A program made the translations under genes and the position numbers. A stretch of DNA of 11,417 nucleotides from Nitriliruptoraceae bacterium (lineage in GTDB: Bacteria; Actinomycetota; Nitriliruptoria; Nitriliruptorales; Nitriliruptoraceae): assembly GCA_003554005.1 (NCBI GenBank), contig PWEU01000289.1, positions 1 to 11,417 on the forward strand, given 5' to 3'. Positions 6,208 to 11,417 of this stretch are shown in pieces. The notes beneath the pieces were generated by a model. The model ran no database searches, was not told the origin of the DNA, and saw only the letters and a list, made by a program, of their open reading frames with translations. The stretch's first letter is position 1. Each line of letters starts with the position of its first letter.

Positions 6208-7302
6208 TCACCCTGCCACCAGCACCTCGCGTGGCCGGTGGTTGACCCGCTCGACACCGGTCCCGGTGACCAGCACGATGTCCTCGATGCGCATCCCGAA
6301 CCGGCCCGGCAGGTAGATGCCGGGCTCGATCGAGAAGGCCATCCCGGCGGCGACCGGTGTGGTGTTGGTCGCCACGATGTAGGGGTCCTCGTGGACCTCG
6401 ATCCCGATGCCGTGGCCGGTGCGGTGGATGAAGCGCTCGCCGTAGCCGGCGTCGGCGATCACGTCCCGCGCGGCCCGGTCGATCTCGGCCGGGATCGCCC
6501 CGGGGGCCACCGCCCGCACCGCGGCCTCCTGCGCCGAGGCGAGGACGGCGTGCAGCTCCGCGTAGCGCTCGGGCGGCGCACCGATGACGTAGTTGCGGGT
6601 CATGTCCGAGCAGTAGCCGTCCCGGACCCCGCCGATGTCGACCACCACGGCGTCGCCGGGCGCGAGGACGCGATCGCTGACCGCGTGGTGGGGTGAGGCA
6701 CCGTTCGGGCCGGAGCCGACGATGACGAAGGCCACCTCGTCGTGCTCGGCGAGGATCAGCTCCGACAGCTCCCGGCCGACCTCGGCCTCCGTGCGACCGG
6801 GGCGCAGCAGCGGTGGCACGGCGGCGTGGACGGCGTCGATGGCGGCACCCGCGGCCCGCAGGGCCTGCTGTTCCGCGGGTGACTTGATGATGCGCAGCGG
6901 GCCGAGCACCGGCCCCGAGGCACGGAACGCGGTGCCGGGCAGCGCGGCCTGGAGCCGCAGGGTGAAGACGCTGTACAGCCGGTCCGACACCGCGACCGCG
7001 GTCGGTTCCCCGGACCGTGTCAGGAGCCGCTGGACCACGGCGATCGGGTCCTCGGTCTCGGTCCAAGCCACCAGCTCCACGAGCTCCGCGGCACCGCTGG
7101 CGCGGGCAGCCGGGGCCTCGAGCTCGGGGAGGACGAGGTGGGCGTCACCGTCGGCGCTCAGCACGAGCAGCGTGAGCCGCTCCATGGCGTGGGCGTCGTA
7201 GCCGACCAGGTACCTGAGGTCCGCGCTGGGCCCGACGAGCAGGGCGTCGAGCCCGGCGTCGCGGATCGCCCCTGCGGCGGCGTGCAGCCGAGCGTTGTCC
7301 AT
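6208..7302 (-). CDS. M24B family Xaa-Pro peptidase (aminopeptidase P/prolidase-like)
   Basis: This dinuclear-metal peptidase is predicted to cleave peptides or dipeptides with Pro in the second position. It is a 364-residue cytoplasmic protein. The N-terminal creatinase-like domain spans about 1-135. The pita-bread catalytic domain, about 143-360, carries all five metal ligands: Asp222 (VVVDIGG), Asp233 (GYCSDMTRNY), His297 (HRTGHGIG), Glu326 (SIEPGIY) and Glu340 (MRIEDIV). His206 (GASPHHAVSD) is the usual substrate-binding His. The ATG at 7302 has an excellent AGGAGG at 7313-7308 with a 5-nt spacer; a longer frame upstream overlaps the kinase gene and is not credible. It resembles PepE of the M. 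tuberculosis helY region. Aminopeptidase P and prolidase cannot be told apart here; a creatinase is less likely. Confidence 0.93.
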   Translation of the reverse strand: MDNARLHAAAGAIRDAGLDALLVGPSADLRYLVGYDAHAMERLTLLVLSADGDAHLVLPELEAPAARASGAAELVELVAWTETEDPIAVVQRLLTRSGEPTAVAVSDRLYSVFTLRLQAALPGTAFRASGPVLGPLRIIKSPAEQQALRAAGAAIDAVHAAVPPLLRPGRTEAEVGRELSELILAEHDEVAFVIVGSGPNGASPHHAVSDRVLAPGDAVVVDIGGVRDGYCSDMTRNYVIGAPPERYAELHAVLASAQEAAVRAVAPGAIPAEIDRAARDVIADAGYGERFIHRTGHGIGIEVHEDPYIVATNTTPVAAGMAFSIEPGIYLPGRFGMRIEDIVLVTGTGVERVNHRPREVLVAG

Positions 7303-7321
7303 CGTGGCCTCCTGCCACCGG

Positions 7322-7349
7322 ATGCTAACCGCCGGCGTCAGAGCTTGAA
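7322..7349 (-). promoter_or_regulatory. Candidate promoter of the Xaa-Pro peptidase gene
   Basis: In the 35-nt gap after the kinase, TAGCAT (7327-7322) fits the actinobacterial -10 pattern. TTCAAG (7349-7344), inside the last kinase codons, lies 16 nt upstream as a poor -35. A start near 7315 would leave a very short leader just containing the AGGAGG. An internal promoter is plausible but not shown. Confidence 0.28.
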
Positions 7350-8264
7350 CCGCAGCACCTGCCGGAGCACGTCGAAGTGTGCCGGGGTCACGCCGACGTA
7401 CTCCCCGTCGGCTTCGATGGCCACCGGCCGCGCTCCGGAGACCGACACCGAGGTGGAGGACCACTCGCGGACGTCCGCACGGGCGAGGTGGGCGCCGGTG
7501 CGCAGCTGGGGCTGGGCGCGGATCACGTCGATCGGGCGGCCGCCCCAGGACTGGACGTTCAGCTTCCCGTCGGTGGGCAGTGCCCGCGGCGCGACCTTCA
7601 GCCCGCCCCCGTAGAACTGTCCGTTGGCCACCACCACGTTGCACACCGGCTCCCGGGGGGTGCCGCCGTCGACCTCGACGGAGGTGTCGACCCGTCGGAA
7701 CTCCGGCACGGCGCCGACGATGGCGGCGGCGTAGCGGGCGCTGCCGAGGCGTCGCGGGAGGCGGTTGGCGAGCCGGGCCACGGCCCCGCCGTAGCCGGCC
7801 TCGGCCACGTTGGCGAACAGCCGCAACGTCGGCCGGCCGTCCGCGCCGGTGCAGTGGATCCGGCCGAGGTCGATGCGGATCGTGTCGCTGCTGGTGAGGT
7901 GGCGTGCGAGGACCTCGGGAGGACGGTCGAGCCCGAAGGTGCGGACCAGGTCGCCCCCGCTGCCGCCACCGACGACCCCGAGGACCGGGTCGTCCCCGCG
8001 CACCCGCCCGCTCTCGGCGTCGACCATCCCGTTGACGACCTCGTGGACCGTCCCGTCACCGCCCACCGCGATCAGGTAGCGGCGGCCCTCCTCGACCGCA
8101 CGACGGGCCAGGGTGGTCGCATGCCCCCCGGCCGCGGTCATCGACACGTCGGGCCGCAGCCCGTGGGCCCTGAGCCCCGACAGCAGCCGCTCCAGCGTCG
8201 AGCCGTCGGCGCGCCCCGCCGACGGGTTGGCGATCACCAGCGGCACTCCGAGGTCCTCGGACAC
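7338..8264 (-). CDS. Diacylglycerol/lipid kinase family protein (DAGK catalytic domain)
   Basis: Members phosphorylate diacylglycerol or related lipids with ATP, returning DAG to phosphatidic acid. This protein has 308 residues. Landmarks are NPSAG (13-17), the signature AVGGDGTVHEVVNG with GGDGT at 68-72, the phosphate loop region GGGSGGDLVRTFG (99-111), GQFYGGGLKVAPRALPTDGKLNV in the C-terminal domain and the terminal IEADGEYVG. The loop at 99-111 normally reads PLGTGNDFAR, so Pro/Leu and Asn are replaced here while the Asp is kept. GTG at 8264 is preferred because GGAGG stands 7 nt upstream; another GTG at 8270 overlaps the helY TGA but has only one base after that GGAGG. Either way it is coupled to helY. 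In other actinobacteria a gene of this family also sits in the tat/helY neighbourhood, from memory. Confidence 0.9.
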   Translation of the reverse strand: MSEDLGVPLVIANPSAGRADGSTLERLLSGLRAHGLRPDVSMTAAGGHATTLARRAVEEGRRYLIAVGGDGTVHEVVNGMVDAESGRVRGDDPVLGVVGGGSGGDLVRTFGLDRPPEVLARHLTSSDTIRIDLGRIHCTGADGRPTLRLFANVAEAGYGGAVARLANRLPRRLGSARYAAAIVGAVPEFRRVDTSVEVDGGTPREPVCNVVVANGQFYGGGLKVAPRALPTDGKLNVQSWGGRPIDVIRAQPQLRTGAHLARADVREWSSTSVSVSGARPVAIEADGEYVGVTPAHFDVLRQVLRFKL

Positions 8265-8266
8265 GT

Positions 8267-11029
8267 TCACGCCTCCACGATCCCGCGTCGCAGGTCCTCG
8301 ACGCACTGCGCCGCCCGGGAGGACAGCTCGGTGCCGGCGACCGTGCGGAGCTGGCCGACCAGGTCCGCGACCTGCTTGATGTTGCGGACGAAGTCACCCC
8401 CGGTGATGTCCAGGGTGCCCACCGCCGCATCCAGGTCGGCCCCGGCGGCCCAGCGGTAGGCGGGGGCCACGAACCCGGCGTCGAGCTCCTTCAGGGTGGA
8501 CCTGAGCCCCGCCGCACGTTCCCGGGACCGCAGCTCCTCGGCCAGGTCGAGCAACGACTCCGTGGCCTCCTCGAGGGCGAAGGTGGGCAGCACCGCACGG
8601 CTGGTGGACTCCCCACCCCGGGGTTCGTAGAGGAACAGCGCCGCGAGCCCGGCGAGTTCGGCGGGTTCGAGGTCGTCCAGCACGCCCCGGCGCAGCGCCT
8701 CGGCCACCAGCAGATCCACCTCGCTGTAGATGCCGGCCAGCACCAGGCCCTGCCCGGTGGGCGCGGGGGTGTCGTCCACGTAGCCGAGCTCGGTGAGCAC
8801 GGTGAGGATGCGGTGCAGGTGCCGTACCAGCGACCCGGTGGTGCGGCGGACCTCGGCGCGCAGCCGGTCGGCCTGCTCGATCAGCTCGTCGGCCCGGTGC
8901 TGCCAGCGTTCGTGGTCGGTGCGGTCCGGGCAGCGGTGGCAGGGGTGGGCGCGGAGCTGGCCCCGCAGCTCGGTGACCTGCTCGCTCGGTCCGCGGTCGG
9001 CCACCTCGGCGTCCTGCGCCTCCGGGACGGGTCCCCCACCGTTGCCGTCGGTCCAGGGCGGGTCGAGGGCGCGGAGCCGCCCGGCGACGTCCTTGCGGTA
9101 GTCCTGCTGGCGCGGGTTGCCCCGACCGGGTAGGCGGATCCGCTCCACCGGCTCCGGGACCCGGTCCAGCTCGCGGGGGCCGACCTTGGTCAGCGCACGT
9201 TCGTCGGTGACCACCTGGGCGATCGGGGGGCCCTTGCGGGTCAGGTGGACCCCGACCACCGCGACCAGCCCGCGGCGGCCCGCCCAGGGCAGGTGGAGGA
9301 CGTCGCCCGGCTCCAAGGCGGCGATGCCGGACCTCAGGGCCTGCTCGACCGCGTCCTTGCGGGCGCGGGCCTCCGCCTTCTCCAGCCGCGACAGCTCCCG
9401 GCGCAGCTCCCAGTAGGCGGCCCAATCCCCGTGCTCGCACTCGAGGTGTCGGGCGTAGCCCGCCAGGGCCTCGTCCAGCTCCACCAGGCGCTGGCTCTTG
9501 GCCGAGACCCGCAGGTCGGCCTCGAACTGGGCGAAGGAGGCGCCGAGCAGCTCCTCGGCCTGCGCCAGGTCGGGGCGCCGGAGCAGGTTGACCGCCATGT
9601 TGTAGGACGGTTCGAAGGAGCTGCGCAGTGGGTAGGTGCGGGTGCCGACCAGGCCCGCGACGGTGCGGAAGTCGAGGTCGCGTTGGTGCAGGACGACGGC
9701 GTGTCCCACCCGGTCGATGCCGCGCCGTCCGGCCCGGCCGGTGAGCTGGGTGTACTCCCCCGGGGTCAGCAGGACGTGGGACTCGCCGTTCCACTTCTCG
9801 AGTCGTTCGAGGACCACGGTGCGGGCCGGCATGTTGATGCCGAGCGCCAGGGTCTCGGTGGCGGCCACGACCTTGAGCAGCCCCCGCTGGAACAGCACCT
9901 CCACGCACTCCTTGAAGGCGGGGACCATCCCGGCGTGGTGGGCCGCGATCCCGTCGAGAGCGCGGGCGCGGAACCCGGCGAAGTCCAGCACCTCGAGATC
10001 CCCCTCGGGCAGGCCACCGAGCAGGGTGTCGATGAGCGCGGCGATCTCCTCGCGCTCCGGTCCGGTGGTCAGGCGCACCCCCGCGCGGTGCAGCTGTTCG
10101 GCCGCGTCCTCGCAGCCCTTGCGGGAGAACACGAACAGGATCGCGGGCAGCCAGGACCGGGCGGCAAGCTCCTCGACCACCTGGGGCCGGCTCGGCCACT
10201 TGAGCCGGACGGCGGGACCCTGGCGGCGTCCCCGGTTGGACACCCGGTTGCGTTGCCGGGAGCGACGCTCGAGCATCACCACGTCGGGGTTGGGGACCCC
10301 CGCCAGGGCCTGGGAGGCCCGCTCCCGGTGCTCGCGGCTGGAGCCGCCCTTGCGGCCGGCGCGGAAGGTGTCGTAGATGCGGTCGTTGACGAAGTAGTGG
10401 TGGCGCAGGGGGACGGGGCGGGACTCCTCGAGCACCAGTTCGCACCCTTCGCCGCTGCGCCCGGGGCCGGCGGCCGAGCGGACCTGGTCCAGCCAGGCGC
10501 CGAACTCCTCGGCGTTGGACACCGTGGCGGACAGCGACGCGATCTGGACCGAGGCGGGGAGCTGGACGATGACCTCCTCCCACACCGCGCCACGGCTGCG
10601 GTCGGCGAGGTAGTGGACCTCGTCGAGCACGACGTGCCGCAGCCCGTTGAGGGTGCGGGACGCCTCGTAGATCATGTTGCGGAGCCCCTCGGTGGTCATC
10701 ACCACCACGGGGGCGTCGCCGTTGATCGAGCGGTCGCCGGTGAGCAGGCCGACCTGGTCGGGCCGGTAGCGCAGGAGCAGGTCCCGGTACTTCTGGTTGG
10801 ACAGCGCCTTGATGGGAGGGGTGTAGAAGGCCTTACCGCCCCGGGTGACGGCGTCGTGGCAGGCGAACTCCCCGACCACGGTCTTCCCGGCGCCGGTCGG
10901 CGCGGCGACCAGCACCGAGCGACCCCGGACCAGCGCGTCGATCGCCTGCTGCTGGAAGGGATCCAGGGGGAACCCGAGCTGGGCCACGAAGCGGTCCACG
11001 TGGGCCTGGAGGTCCTCGGGCTGCTCCAC
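8267..11029 (-). CDS. helY: HelY-type Ski2/Mtr4-like DEVH-box RNA helicase
   Basis: This is a superfamily 2 ATP-dependent helicase, probably acting on RNA in the cytoplasm. It has 920 residues, close to M. tuberculosis HelY (Rv2092c). Core motifs in order: Walker A APTGAGKT (43-50), PIKALSNQKY (72-81), TTEGLRN (112-118), DEVH (136-139), SAT (167-169), a basic linker rich in Arg (255-277), FVFSRKGCEDA (299-309), AHHAGM (363-368), ATETLALGINMPA (390-402) and motif VI QLTGRAGRRGID (428-439). A beta-barrel-like stretch LEPGDVLHLPWAGRRG lies at about 572-587. A His/Cys cluster HPCHRCPDRTDH occupies 695-706, and a DSHCT C-terminal domain spans about 735-917, with LFLYEPRGG and GDFVRNIKQVADL. The Mtr4 arch is missing, as in other bacterial members. 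The start is GTG at 11029 with GAGG 4 nt upstream. The kinase gene follows almost without a gap. Confidence 0.95.
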   Translation of the reverse strand: MEQPEDLQAHVDRFVAQLGFPLDPFQQQAIDALVRGRSVLVAAPTGAGKTVVGEFACHDAVTRGGKAFYTPPIKALSNQKYRDLLLRYRPDQVGLLTGDRSINGDAPVVVMTTEGLRNMIYEASRTLNGLRHVVLDEVHYLADRSRGAVWEEVIVQLPASVQIASLSATVSNAEEFGAWLDQVRSAAGPGRSGEGCELVLEESRPVPLRHHYFVNDRIYDTFRAGRKGGSSREHRERASQALAGVPNPDVVMLERRSRQRNRVSNRGRRQGPAVRLKWPSRPQVVEELAARSWLPAILFVFSRKGCEDAAEQLHRAGVRLTTGPEREEIAALIDTLLGGLPEGDLEVLDFAGFRARALDGIAAHHAGMVPAFKECVEVLFQRGLLKVVAATETLALGINMPARTVVLERLEKWNGESHVLLTPGEYTQLTGRAGRRGIDRVGHAVVLHQRDLDFRTVAGLVGTRTYPLRSSFEPSYNMAVNLLRRPDLAQAEELLGASFAQFEADLRVSAKSQRLVELDEALAGYARHLECEHGDWAAYWELRRELSRLEKAEARARKDAVEQALRSGIAALEPGDVLHLPWAGRRGLVAVVGVHLTRKGPPIAQVVTDERALTKVGPRELDRVPEPVERIRLPGRGNPRQQDYRKDVAGRLRALDPPWTDGNGGGPVPEAQDAEVADRGPSEQVTELRGQLRAHPCHRCPDRTDHERWQHRADELIEQADRLRAEVRRTTGSLVRHLHRILTVLTELGYVDDTPAPTGQGLVLAGIYSEVDLLVAEALRRGVLDDLEPAELAGLAALFLYEPRGGESTSRAVLPTFALEEATESLLDLAEELRSRERAAGLRSTLKELDAGFVAPAYRWAAGADLDAAVGTLDITGGDFVRNIKQVADLVGQLRTVAGTELSSRAAQCVEDLRRGIVEA

Positions 11030-11076
11030 GGTGCCTCGGTCCTGGTCGGGGGGCGGACGCGGTCGATGCCGCGGCC

Positions 11077-11082
11077 AGCCTA
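11077..11082 (-). promoter_or_regulatory. Possible -10 element for helY
   Basis: TAGGCT on the minus strand fits TAnnnT and would place the transcript start near 11070, about 40 nt before the helY GTG. No convincing -35 is found 16-18 nt upstream (the region is GC-rich). It lies in the 103-nt gap between the upstream gene and helY, downstream of a hairpin, where a promoter is expected. Confidence 0.25.
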
Positions 11083-11098
11083 CGGCCTCGGCCGCTCG

Positions 11099-11119
11099 GG
11101 ACCCCGCTACCGCGGGTCC
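11099..11119 (-). terminator. Hairpin after the right-edge gene, before helY
   Basis: The arms ggaccc(c)gc (11099-11107) and gcgggtcc (11112-11119) form an 8-bp stem with one bulged base and a 4-nt loop (tacc). It begins 13 nt beyond the TGA of the upstream gene. No U-run follows. It is a reasonable intrinsic-type terminator for a high-GC genome, separating the right-edge gene from the helY unit. Confidence 0.45.
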
Positions 11120-11132
11120 GCGCCGGCCCGGG

Positions 11133-11417
11133 TCACCGCCGACGGCCGTCGGTGAAGCTGCGCAGCGGTGGCAGGGGGGCGACGTCGGTCCGCGTGCCCT
11201 CCAGGTCGCTGATCGAGGCTCGGGCGCTGGCCATCAGCTGCTCGGAGCGGCTCCTGAGCCGCCCGACCTCGGTGGTCAGGTCACGACGGAGCAGTTCGTC
11301 GTCCACGGTCGCGGCGTGGCCCAGCACCTCGACGGCGTCCCGGGACAGGGTGACCGCGGTGATGAACTGGCGTTGCACGGGGCGGGCGGAGGGCGGGACG
11401 TCCGCGGCCGCGAGCCG
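11133..11417 (-). CDS. Hypothetical protein, C-terminal 94 residues (runs off right edge)
   Basis: The frame is open from the window edge to the TGA at 11135-11133. The visible part starts RLAAADVPPSARPVQRQFIT and then reads as a long amphipathic helix, about 15-72, rich in Leu, Arg, Glu and Ala at heptad-like spacing; this is probably a coiled coil. A short tail, PLPPLRSF...GRRR, follows. A GTG at 11378 could be a start, but it has no Shine-Dalgarno sequence and the frame continues upstream without a stop, so I treat the gene as truncated by the window. No family is recognised. In mycobacteria the helY neighbour upstream is tatC, and this is clearly not a TatC C-terminus. Confidence 0.65.
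   Translation of the reverse strand, partial: RLAAADVPPSARPVQRQFITAVTLSRDAVEVLGHAATVDDELLRRDLTTEVGRLRSRSEQLMASARASISDLEGTRTDVAPLPPLRSFTDGRRR
11139..11152. repeat. 14-bp perfect palindrome ccgacggccgtcgg
   Basis: A self-complementary 14-mer lies in the last codons (DGRRR) of the right-edge gene, about 20 nt before the hairpin at 11099-11119. It may add to termination or be chance in GC-rich DNA. Confidence 0.3.

Noticed and set aside
6137..7066. 309-codon minus-strand frame overlapping the Xaa-Pro peptidase
   Set aside because: Arg/Gly-rich translation without motifs. The peptidase frame carries all five metal ligands.
8394..10583. 729-codon minus-strand frame inside helY
   Set aside because: Arg/Pro/Gly-rich out-of-frame translation. 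The helY frame itself is uninterrupted and motif-bearing.
9245..11155. 636-codon open frame on the + strand, opposite helY
   Set aside because: Low-complexity His/Gly/Val-rich translation with no motifs; it is the antisense shadow of a helicase with every core motif intact.

Overview
The window is very GC-rich DNA, with third codon positions dominated by G and C and frequent GTG starts. Every gene I can support lies on the minus strand. The gene set points to Actinomycetota: a HelY-type Ski2-like helicase, a DUF4193 zinc-ribbon protein (a family I know only from actinobacteria) and an Lnt-type N-acyltransferase. Genus or class cannot be fixed from this window. The acidic surface of several proteins would fit a deep-branching or salt-adapted actinobacterium, but that is only a guess.

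In the direction of transcription (high to low coordinates) the layout is as follows. A hypothetical coiled-coil protein enters from the right edge (11417-11133) and is followed by a hairpin. Next comes a tightly packed run: helY helicase (11029-8267), a diacylglycerol/lipid kinase (8264-7338), an M24B Xaa-Pro peptidase (7302-6208), a GNAT acetyltransferase (6140-5679), an acyl-CoA dehydrogenase (5682-4486), a small three-helix membrane protein (4489-4142) and a YtcJ-like amidohydrolase (about 4063-2351). After a hairpin and a plausible promoter comes a second unit, the DUF4193 protein (2215-1799) coupled to lnt (1802-204). A tRNA-Glu(UUC) gene with an encoded CCA (171-96) follows, and then the first 20 codons of an unidentified gene that runs off the left edge (61-1).

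Four junctions are stop/start overlaps or near-overlaps (helY/kinase, GNAT/ACAD, ACAD/membrane protein, DUF4193/lnt), so these pairs are probably translationally coupled. The functions are mostly housekeeping: RNA processing (helY), lipid recycling (kinase), peptide turnover (Xaa-Pro peptidase), acyl-CoA oxidation (ACAD), amide hydrolysis (amidohydrolase) and lipoprotein maturation (lnt). The helY plus Xaa-Pro peptidase neighbourhood resembles the Mycobacterium tuberculosis Rv2089c-Rv2092c region.

I do not see a clear defence system, mobile element, CRISPR array or other unmistakably new system. The points most worth a second look are: (1) an Asp where YtcJ-like amidohydrolases usually carry a Lys before the DGSLG motif; (2) a very acidic DUF4193 protein fused by overlap to lnt; (3) a non-canonical nucleotide-binding loop in the lipid kinase; (4) the coupled GNAT-ACAD-membrane protein trio; and (5) the low-complexity, compositionally different 5' end of the amidohydrolase reading frame, which may be regulatory rather than coding.
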